NCBI GenBank assembly: GCA_016220045.1 | Contig: JACRIP010000138.1 | Location: 1-7,133 of the forward strand | Reading direction: 5' to 3' | Origin: Planctomycetota bacterium | GTDB lineage: Bacteria; Planctomycetota; MHYJ01; WSZJ01; JACPWG01 | DNA length: 7,133 nt | In this document: positions 1 through 4,923 of the stretch, piece after piece | How the letters are laid out: each line of letters begins with the position of its first letter | How positions within the stretch are numbered: the stretch's first letter is position 1 | Notes under the pieces: generated by a model | Database searches by the model: none | What the model was told of the DNA's origin: nothing | Seen by the model: the letters and a program-made list of their open reading frames with translations, nothing else | Program-made: the position numbers and the translations under genes

Positions 1-112
1 CACCGTCCACCGTCCACCGTCCACCGTCCACCGCCCACCGTCCACCGCCCACCGTGCACCGCCCCCCGTCCACCGTCCACCGTCCTCCGTCCTCCGTCCT
101 CCGTCCTCCGCG
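1..112. repeat. Heptanucleotide tandem repeat array (CACCGTC)n
   Basis: Sixteen consecutive 7-bp units run without interruption from the left edge. Most read CACCGTC, with single-base variants CACCGCC, CACCGTG and CCCCGTC. The last four units switch to CTCCGTC, ending in CTCCGCG. The unit length is not a multiple of three and there are no spacers, so this is neither coding nor CRISPR. The clustering of the CTCCGTC variant at one end fits growth by replication slippage. The array is cut by the window edge, so its full length is unknown. Heptanucleotide short tandem repeats are a known class in some bacteria, for example heterocystous cyanobacteria. Whether this array has a role is unknown. Confidence 0.95.
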
Positions 113-121
113 CTTTACTCC

Positions 122-151
122 TTGACACAACCGACCCTTCCTGGTTAACTT
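122..151 (+). promoter_or_regulatory. Sigma70-type promoter upstream of thrS
   Basis: A perfect -35 hexamer TTGACA lies at 122-127. A plausible but weaker -10 follows: TAACTT at 146-151 with an 18-bp spacer, or TTAACT at 145-150 with a 17-bp spacer. Transcription would begin around 155-163. The -35 sits about 10 bp after the end of the heptamer array. With this start site the message would have only a 30- to 38-nt leader before ATG 193, and almost none before ATG 163. Confidence 0.6.
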
Positions 152-192
152 TCCGCCTTTCCATGCCCCGGAAACCCCAACGGACCCCCCAT

Positions 193-2103
193 ATGGCCCG
201 CGTCAAGCTCCCCGACGGCTCCATTCGCGAATTCACCGACGGCGTCACCGTCGCCGAAGTCGCCGCCGCCATCGGTCCACGCCTCGCCCAGGCCGCGATT
301 TTCGCCGACGTCGACGGCGCCCCCGCCGACCTCTCGCGCAAACTCGCCGGGGACGTCGCCTTGAAAATCCATACCGACAGCGCCGCCGAGGGCGTCGATG
401 TCATGCGCCACTCGACCGCCCATATCCTCGCCGAAGCCGTCATGCGCCTCTTCCCGGGCACCAAACTCGGCATCGGCCCGACCATCGAGGACGGCTTCTA
501 CTACGACTTCGAAGTCGCCCGCCCCTTCACGCCCGACGATCTCCCCGTCATCGAAAAAGAGATGGAGAAGATCATCGCCGAGAAGAAGCGCTTCGAGCGC
601 GTCGACCTCAGCAAGGAAGAGGCCCGCAAGGCCATGGCCGCCGCCGGCCAGTCCTTCAAGGTCGAACTCATCGACGAACTCCCCGGCGACAGCGTCTCCT
701 TCTACCGCCAGGGCGAATGGACCGACCTCTGCCGCGGCCCGCACCTCCCCGAGACCGGCCGCGTCGGCTGTTTCAAGCTCCTGCGCACCAGCGCCGCCTA
801 CTGGCGCGGAGATCAGGCGAAAGCCTCACTCCAGCGCATCTACGGGACCGCCTTCGCCAAGAAGAAGGACCTCGAAGAGTACCTGCGCCGCATCGAGGAG
901 GCCGAGAAACGCGATCACCGCCGCATCGGCAAGGACCTCGACCTCTACTCCGTGCACGAGGAGGCCGGCGCCGGGCTCATCTACTGGCATCCCAAGGGCG
1001 CACTCGTGCGCTACCTGGTCGAGGAATTCTGGCGCCAGGAGCACCTGAAGAACGGCTACGACCTGCTCTTCTCGCCGCACATCGCGCGCGCGCACCTGTG
1101 GGAGACCTCGGGGCATCTCGGCTTCTACAAGGAGAACATGTACTCGCCCATCACGGTGGACGAGAAGGAGTTCTACCTCAAGCCGATGAACTGCCCGTTC
1201 CACATCCTGATGTACAAGAACCGGCTGCGCGCCTACCGCGAACTGCCCTTCCGCTGGGCCGAGCTGGGCACGGTCTACCGCTACGAGAAGCCGGGCGTGC
1301 TGCACGGCCTCTTGCGCGTGCGCGGCTTCACGCAGGACGACGCGCACATCTTCTGCCGGCCCGACCAGGTCGAGGCGGAGATCTGCCGCGTGCTGAAGTT
1401 CGTGCTCCACATGCTGCGGACCTTCGGGTTCAAGGAATACGAGGTCTACCTGGCGACCCGTCCCAAGGAGAAGTCCGTAGGCCGGCCCGAGGACTGGGCG
1501 ATGGCCGAGGAAGCGTTGCGGCGGGCGCTGGCGAAGGAGAACCTGGCCTTCGGCGTGGACGAAGGCGGCGGGGCCTTCTACGGCCCGAAGATCGACCTGA
1601 AGATCAAGGACTGCATCGGCCGGTCGTGGCAGTGCTCGACCGTGCAGTTCGATTTCAACCTGCCGGAGCGCTTCGCCCTGGAGTACGTCGGCGACGACGG
1701 GAAGACGCACCGGCCGTACATGATCCACCGCGCCCTCCTGGGTTCGATCGAGCGCTTCTTCGGCGTGCTGATCGAGCATTACGGCGGGGCGTTTCCGTTG
1801 TGGCTGGCGCCGGTACAGGCGGCGGTGCTGCCGATTTCGGACCCGCACGTGGCGTATGCGGAAGAGGTGCGGGACCGGCTGCGGGCCGCGGGCTTCCGGG
1901 TCGAGCTGGACGCGCGCAACGAGCGCGTGAACCACAAGATCCGGGAGTGGCAGCTCCAGAAGGCGCCGTACATGCTGGTGGTCGGCGAGCGCGAAGCGGC
2001 GCAGAAGACGGTGGCGGTGCGCGAGCGGACGGGCGAGCAATCGACGCTCGGGCTCGACGCGCTGCTCGAGAAGATGCATCCGCGCCTGCGCGAGCGGGTG
2101 TGA
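193..2103 (+). CDS. thrS: Threonine--tRNA ligase (ThrRS)
   Basis: Class II synthetase that charges tRNA-Thr and edits Ser-tRNA-Thr in the cytoplasm. From ATG 193 it is 636 aa, the usual family length. Domains in order: TGS (about 1-62, starting MARVKLPDGS); editing domain with HSTAH (H73, H77) and CRGPH (C180, H184); catalytic core with the zinc ligands C334 (in MNCPFH), H385 (in DDAHIF) and H512 (in MIHRALLGS); C-terminal anticodon-binding domain from about 535. An in-frame ATG at 163 would add ten residues (MPRKPQRTPH), but the 193 start gives H73, H77, C334 and H385 the same numbers as in E. coli ThrRS, so I prefer it. Neither start has a Shine-Dalgarno. All editing and zinc residues are present. 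Codon choice shifts along the gene, CTC-rich at the 5' end and CTG-rich at the 3' end. It is followed by infC, as in many bacteria. Confidence 0.97.
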   Translation: MARVKLPDGSIREFTDGVTVAEVAAAIGPRLAQAAIFADVDGAPADLSRKLAGDVALKIHTDSAAEGVDVMRHSTAHILAEAVMRLFPGTKLGIGPTIEDGFYYDFEVARPFTPDDLPVIEKEMEKIIAEKKRFERVDLSKEEARKAMAAAGQSFKVELIDELPGDSVSFYRQGEWTDLCRGPHLPETGRVGCFKLLRTSAAYWRGDQAKASLQRIYGTAFAKKKDLEEYLRRIEEAEKRDHRRIGKDLDLYSVHEEAGAGLIYWHPKGALVRYLVEEFWRQEHLKNGYDLLFSPHIARAHLWETSGHLGFYKENMYSPITVDEKEFYLKPMNCPFHILMYKNRLRAYRELPFRWAELGTVYRYEKPGVLHGLLRVRGFTQDDAHIFCRPDQVEAEICRVLKFVLHMLRTFGFKEYEVYLATRPKEKSVGRPEDWAMAEEALRRALAKENLAFGVDEGGGAFYGPKIDLKIKDCIGRSWQCSTVQFDFNLPERFALEYVGDDGKTHRPYMIHRALLGSIERFFGVLIEHYGGAFPLWLAPVQAAVLPISDPHVAYAEEVRDRLRAAGFRVELDARNERVNHKIREWQLQKAPYMLVVGEREAAQKTVAVRERTGEQSTLGLDALLEKMHPRLRERV

Positions 2104-2105
2104 TC

Positions 2106-2233
2106 GATGGGGCGCGGCGGGACGCGCCCGAACGCATTTGCGGCGGGGAGGTCCCGCCGCATCCGGCACAGACCCGAGCGGGCACTCGGGCGGGCGCCGG
2201 GAGGAGAGTCGTTTTGCGTGGAGGTGCCCCATC
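2106..2233 (+). promoter_or_regulatory. infC leader with three hairpins and a start-sequestering helix
   Basis: The spacer between the thrS stop and the infC start contains three perfect, non-overlapping hairpins: 2110-2116/2123-2129 (7 bp, 6-nt loop), 2139-2147/2153-2161 (9 bp, loop GAGGT) and 2173-2178/2185-2190 (6 bp, 6-nt loop). None has a T-tract, so they are not typical terminators. A competing long-range helix can form between GATGGGGCGC (2106-2115, just after the thrS stop) and GTGCCCCATC (2224-2233), ten pairs with one G-U. It covers the proposed ATC start and the end of the Shine-Dalgarno, and it is mutually exclusive with the first hairpin. This suggests translational control of infC. 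The pairing is read by eye and not folded by software. Confidence 0.5.
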
Positions 2234-2740
2234 AGTCGCGGCGAATTCCGGATCAATGAGGAGATCAGGGCCCGACGGGTCCGTTTGGTGGACGATGCGG
2301 GGAACCAGCTCGGACAGCCGACCATCGAGGAGGCGCGGGCCATGGCCTTGGAGCGCAACCTCGACCTGGTGGAGGTTGCACCGGAGGCCGAGCCGCCCGT
2401 TTGCCGACTGATGGACTACGGCAAGTACAAATACGAGCAGAAAAAAAAGACCCAGCAGGGCCACAAGAAGGCCCACGTGGTCAAGATCAAGGAGATCCGC
2501 CTGCGTCCCATGACCGAGGACCACGACTTCCTGGTCAAGGTGAAGCACGCGAAGGACTTCATCTCGCACGGCGACAAGGTGCTGGTGAACATGGTGTTCC
2601 GTGGCCGGCAGGTGGTCCACGCCGAGATCGGCCGCGAACTGATGCTGAGGTTTGGGAAGGAACTCGAAGGACTGGTGAAGGTGGAGAAGCCGATGTCGAT
2701 GGACGGCACCCACCTGACCATGTGCTTCACGCCGAAGTAG
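2231..2740 (+). CDS. infC: Translation initiation factor IF-3, probable ATC start
   Basis: IF3 binds the 30S subunit, checks the start codon and initiator tRNA, and prevents premature 50S joining. From ATC 2231 it is 169 aa, close to the usual 170-180. The N-domain shows SRGEFRINEEIRARRVRLVD and the hallmark VCRLMDYGKYKYEQ (about 57-70). A lysine-rich linker follows, then the C-domain with KEIRLRPMTEDHDF (about 87-100) and the conserved end. No in-frame ATG, GTG or CTG exists between a remote TTG at 2138, which has no Shine-Dalgarno, and the conserved N-terminus. ATC 2231 sits behind GGAGGTG (2220-2226) with 6 nt between GGAGG and the codon. E. coli infC starts at AUU so that IF3 can repress its own synthesis, and an AUC start would act the same way. 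The linker is encoded partly by an A8 run (2441-2448). Only the start is uncertain. Confidence 0.94.
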   Translation: MSRGEFRINEEIRARRVRLVDDAGNQLGQPTIEEARAMALERNLDLVEVAPEAEPPVCRLMDYGKYKYEQKKKTQQGHKKAHVVKIKEIRLRPMTEDHDFLVKVKHAKDFISHGDKVLVNMVFRGRQVVHAEIGRELMLRFGKELEGLVKVEKPMSMDGTHLTMCFTPK

Positions 2741-2759
2741 TGAAGGAAAGGAACGGACG

Positions 2760-3074
2760 ATGCCGAAGCAGAAGACCTGCAAGGCGGTAACCAAGCGGGT
2801 CAAGGTGACTGCCACGGGGAAGGTGAAGCGCAACAAGGCGAACCGGAAGCACCTGCTGTCGGGGCGGACGCGGAAGCGCAAGCGCAGTCTGCGCAAGGCG
2901 GTGGTGCAGGGGACGATGTTCGGCGTGAAGCTGCGGCGTTCGCTGCGGCTGCCGGCGCTGCGGGAGGCCGCGGTGTACGTGACCGAGGAGACGAAGGCGG
3001 CCGCGGCGGCCGCGCCGGTGAACCCGGCCGCGGGCGCAGGCAAGGCGCCGGCCTTCGTGCAGAAGGCCAAGTAG
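2760..3074 (+). CDS. rpmI: 50S ribosomal protein L35 with C-terminal extension
   Basis: Small basic 50S protein. Residues 1-65 match the L35 family: MPKQKTCKAVTKR, the GKVKRNKANRKHLL segment (about 20-33) and a KRKRSLRK stretch (39-46). L35 is usually 64-66 aa, but this protein is 104 aa. The extra 39 residues or so are Ala/Pro/Lys-rich and moderately charged, with five Ala-Ala pairs or longer runs, and are probably disordered. The tail stays in frame with the same high third-position GC, so there is no sign of a frameshift. The start has a good Shine-Dalgarno, AAAGGA at 2747-2752, seven bases upstream, and lies 19 bp after the infC stop. infC, rpmI and rplT are cotranscribed in most bacteria. 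Identity is certain; the purpose of the tail is unknown. Confidence 0.95.
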   Translation: MPKQKTCKAVTKRVKVTATGKVKRNKANRKHLLSGRTRKRKRSLRKAVVQGTMFGVKLRRSLRLPALREAAVYVTEETKAAAAAAPVNPAAGAGKAPAFVQKAK

Positions 3075-3077
3075 GAA

Positions 3078-3113
3078 CCATCACCCGCCCCGGGCGCCAG
3101 CCTCGGGCGATGG
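3078..3113 (+). promoter_or_regulatory. Hairpin in the rpmI-rplT gap
   Basis: CCATC (3078-3082) pairs with GATGG (3109-3113). After one A/C mismatch, CCCG (3084-3087) pairs with CGGG (3104-3107), leaving a 16-nt loop. It fills almost the whole intergenic space and ends just before the rplT ribosome binding region (GTAGGAGAAGAGG, 3116-3128). There is no T-tract. It may adjust rplT translation relative to rpmI or protect the message. L20 is known to autoregulate this operon in E. coli and Bacillus through mRNA structures, but I cannot show that this hairpin mimics the L20 site on 23S rRNA. Confidence 0.4.
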
Positions 3114-3131
3114 CTGTAGGAGAAGAGGAAG

Positions 3132-3524
3132 ATGCCCAGAGCCGTATCCGGCGTTCCGCGCCACCGCAGGACGCGCAAGCTGATGAAGCGCGCCAAGGGG
3201 TTGCAGGGCGGGCGCCGCAAGCAGTACCGTGCCGCGAAGGAAACCTTGCAGAAGGCGGGGAAGTACGCCTTCCATGGCCGCAAGATCAAGAAACGCGATT
3301 TCCGCGCGCTGTGGATCGTGCGTCTGGCCGCCGCCGCCAAGGAGAACGGGACCTCCTATTCCAAGATGATCGGCGCGCTGAAGAAGCTGAACATCGTCCT
3401 CGATCGCCGCACCCTGGCGGAGATCGCGGTCAACGATCCGGGCGCGTTTACGAAGCTTGCCGCCGCCGCCAAGGAAGTCCCCGGGGTGGCGAAGAAGCCG
3501 AAGGCCGTTGCCGTCGCGTCGTAG
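3132..3524 (+). CDS. rplT: 50S ribosomal protein L20
   Basis: L20 binds 23S rRNA early in 50S assembly and, in E. coli and Bacillus, represses its own operon. The protein is 130 aa against a usual 115-120. Family features run through the sequence: a basic N-terminal arm (HRRTRKLMKRAKGLQGGRRK, 11-30), then KAGKYAFHGRKIKKRDFRAL (41-60) and WIVRLAAAAKENG (61-73), SYSKMIGALKKLNI (75-88) and DRRTLAEIAVNDPGAFTKL (91-109). The last 15 residues or so (KEVPGVAKKPKAVAVAS) form a Lys/Ala/Pro/Val tail beyond the normal end, as in the neighbouring L35. The ATG follows a purine-rich Shine-Dalgarno region. rplT is the last gene of the first transcription unit, since a strong terminator follows 35 bp downstream. 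Confidence 0.96.
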   Translation: MPRAVSGVPRHRRTRKLMKRAKGLQGGRRKQYRAAKETLQKAGKYAFHGRKIKKRDFRALWIVRLAAAAKENGTSYSKMIGALKKLNIVLDRRTLAEIAVNDPGAFTKLAAAAKEVPGVAKKPKAVAVAS

Positions 3525-3559
3525 GGGTTGCACCCGATTCGTACCAGGTGAAACACGCA

Positions 3560-3590
3560 GGGGCGCACGACGGTGCGCCCCTTTCCATTT
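3560..3590 (+). terminator. Rho-independent terminator after rplT
   Basis: GGGGCGCA (3560-3567) pairs perfectly with TGCGCCCC (3574-3581). One further C-G pair closes a GACG tetraloop, giving a 9-bp GC-rich stem. TTTCCATTT (3582-3590) follows at once. It lies 35 bp after the rplT stop and should end the thrS-infC-rpmI-rplT transcript. The sequence before it has no run of Phe codons and no T-box features, so I read it as a plain terminator and not a pheST attenuator. Confidence 0.85.
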
Positions 3591-3797
3591 GCGGACCGGA
3601 ACGGGACGCCGAGCCGGAGGGTCGCTCGGCGCGGGCGAGTCCCCGATTTTGCAGCGCCGACGCCGGTTGCGACCGCCCCTCCCGGCAGGTCCGCCCGGGA
3701 ATTGTGGTGCAGGCGTCCTCGCCTGCGCTCGAAGGGTGAGTGACCGCGGCATCGGCCGGAGCGCCTGCCCGCGGATTCCTCGTGGTTGGGGAAGCAT
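3591..3797. other. Hairpin-rich rplT-pheS intergenic region
   Basis: No gene is supported here. Three perfect inverted repeats stand in a row: 3607-3614/3624-3631 (8 bp, 9-nt loop), 3680-3685/3695-3700 (6 bp, 9-nt loop) and 3709-3715/3720-3726 (GCAGGCG-TCCT-CGCCTGC, 7 bp, 4-nt loop). The last resembles a REP-type dispersed palindrome, but copy number cannot be judged from one window. The pheS promoter must lie here or further upstream, yet I see no convincing -35/-10 pair. A weak Shine-Dalgarno-like GGGGAAG sits at 3788-3794, only 3 bases before ATG 3798. Confidence 0.45.
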
Positions 3798-4823
3798 ATG
3801 CCGTTGAACGACGAGATCGACGCGCTGAAGCGCGAATTGACCGGGAAGCTGGCGGGCGCCGCGGACGCGACGGCCGTGAAGGGGCTGGGCGCGGACGCGC
3901 TCGGGCGCAAGGGCCGGGTGCGGGAGCTCTTCGCGCGGCTCGGCGCGCTGCCCGCCGAGGAGCGCGGCGCCGCCGGCGCGGCGCTCAATGCGCTCAAACC
4001 CTGGGTCGAAGATCAGGTGAACGCCCGGCTCGCCGCCCTGGGCGCCGCGCCCGGCGCCGTCGCGCGCGACCGCGCCTTCGACGTCTCTCTCCCCGGGCGC
4101 GCCCCCGCCCGCGGCCGCTACCACCTCATCTACGAGACCCAGCAGGCGATCTGCGAGGCCTTCGCCCGCCTCGGCTTCTCGACTGCCTACGGCCCGGAGA
4201 TCGAAACCCCCTATTACAATTTCGCCGCGCTGAACATCCCCATCGACCACCCGTCGGCCGATTCCTTCGACACCTTCTACACCGCCGAAAAAACGCACCT
4301 GCTGCGCAGCCACACCTCGCCGGTCCAGGTCCACGTGATGGAAGGGCAGAAGCCGCCGATCCGCGTGGTCGTGCCGGGCAAGGTCTTCCGCCCCGACGAC
4401 GTCGATGCGCGCCACATGAACATGTTCTTCCAGGTCGAAGGCCTGCTGGTCGACGAGGACGTGTCCTTCGCCGACTTGAAGGGCGTGCTCCACATCTTCG
4501 CCCGTCAGTTCTTCGGCGACGACGTGCGCATGCGCTTCCGGCCGTCCTTCTTCCCGTTCACGGAGCCGAGCGCCGAAGTCGACATCTCGTGCATCTTCTG
4601 CGGCGGCAAGGGCTGCAACGTCTGCGGCACCAGCGGGTGGCTGGAGATCCTGGGGTCCGGGATGGTCCATCCGAAGGTTCTCGCGGGCGTCGGCATCGAT
4701 CCGGAAGTTTACACCGGCTTCGCCTTCGGCATGGGCGTCGAGCGGGTCGCGATGCTGCAGCACCGCGTCAACGACATCCGGTTGTTCACCGAGAACCACT
4801 ACCGGTTCCTGAGGCAGTTCTGA
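3798..4823 (+). CDS. pheS: Phenylalanine--tRNA ligase alpha subunit
   Basis: Catalytic alpha subunit of the alpha2-beta2 PheRS, which makes Phe-tRNA-Phe in the cytoplasm with PheT. It is 341 aa, a normal length. The N-terminal region (about 1-85) is the helical, coiled-coil tRNA-binding arm. The class II core follows: GPEIETPYYNFAALNIP (132-148), motif 2 around VVPGKVFRPDD (191-201) and FFPFTEPSAEVDI (251-263). Four cysteines form CX2C-X4-CX2C (C265, C268, C273, C276), then WLEILGSGMVHPKVL and motif 3 GFAFGMGVERVAML (307-320). The Cys cluster is also found in other bacterial PheS such as that of Bacillus. One oddity is MFFQ (209-212) where the family usually has MFHQ. An in-frame TTG at 3786 is possible but less likely than ATG 3798. 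pheT does not follow directly, because a toxin-antitoxin pair lies between. Confidence 0.96.
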   Translation: MPLNDEIDALKRELTGKLAGAADATAVKGLGADALGRKGRVRELFARLGALPAEERGAAGAALNALKPWVEDQVNARLAALGAAPGAVARDRAFDVSLPGRAPARGRYHLIYETQQAICEAFARLGFSTAYGPEIETPYYNFAALNIPIDHPSADSFDTFYTAEKTHLLRSHTSPVQVHVMEGQKPPIRVVVPGKVFRPDDVDARHMNMFFQVEGLLVDEDVSFADLKGVLHIFARQFFGDDVRMRFRPSFFPFTEPSAEVDISCIFCGGKGCNVCGTSGWLEILGSGMVHPKVLAGVGIDPEVYTGFAFGMGVERVAMLQHRVNDIRLFTENHYRFLRQF

Positions 4824-4868
4824 CCGGTCGCGACGCGGGCCGCCGCGCCGTCTTGCGCCGGGCCCTGC

Positions 4869-4898
4869 TTGACTTACTTTTGGGGTCCAGAGTAAGAT
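4869..4898 (+). promoter_or_regulatory. Promoter of the toxin-antitoxin module
   Basis: The -35 element is TTGACT (4869-4874), five of six consensus bases. The -10 element is TAAGAT (4893-4898), four of six with the key first T, second A and last T. The spacer is 18 bp. Transcription should begin near 4905, giving a leader of about 20 nt before the antitoxin ATG at 4924, which has GGAGG at 4912-4916. This region is AT-richer than its surroundings. Confidence 0.7.
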
Positions 4899-4914
4899 AT
4901 CCGAACACTCTGGA
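4886..4914. promoter_or_regulatory. Probable autoregulatory operator of the antitoxin
   Basis: TCCAGAGT (4886-4893) and ACTCTGGA (4907-4914) form a perfect 8-bp inverted repeat with a 13-bp AT-rich spacer. The arm centres are 21 bp apart, about two helical turns, so two protein dimers could sit on one face of the DNA. The palindrome is centred on 4900, spans the -10 box and the expected start site, and its right arm runs into the Shine-Dalgarno. Because the left arm lies upstream of the start site, it should act as DNA and not as an RNA hairpin. AbrB-type antitoxins typically repress their own promoters at such sites. The binder itself is inferred. Confidence 0.7.
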
Positions 4915-4923
4915 GGCTGCAAG

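Noticed and set aside
1..112. CRISPR array
   Set aside because: Units are 7 bp and contiguous, with no spacers.
2138..2230. TTG 2138 as the infC start, adding 31 residues
   Set aside because: It has no Shine-Dalgarno, the extra residues do not resemble IF3, and the codon lies at the edge of a strong hairpin. ATC 2231 fits better.
826..2358. Long open frame on the minus strand opposite thrS and infC, 510 codons, with similar ones opposite 3081-5054 and 5356-7092
   Set aside because: These lie opposite clear conserved genes. Their translations are low-complexity Ala/Arg/Gly/Val-rich, as expected for antisense frames in GC-rich DNA, with no recognisable domain.
717..2411. Overlapping 564-codon plus-strand frame inside thrS running into the leader
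   Set aside because: It is Arg/Pro/Ala-rich shadow coding in the wrong frame of a confidently identified gene.
2440..2790. Programmed frameshift in infC
   Set aside because: The zero frame already encodes a complete conserved IF3, so no shift is needed.
3525..3590. Phe attenuator with leader peptide, or T-box, ahead of pheS
   Set aside because: There is no short reading frame with Phe codons and no T-box or specifier features. The hairpin closely follows the rplT stop, as a normal terminator does.
3457..3807. Small open frame across the rplT-pheS gap
   Set aside because: It starts inside rplT in another frame, has an Arg/Pro-rich composition and crosses the terminator. No support.
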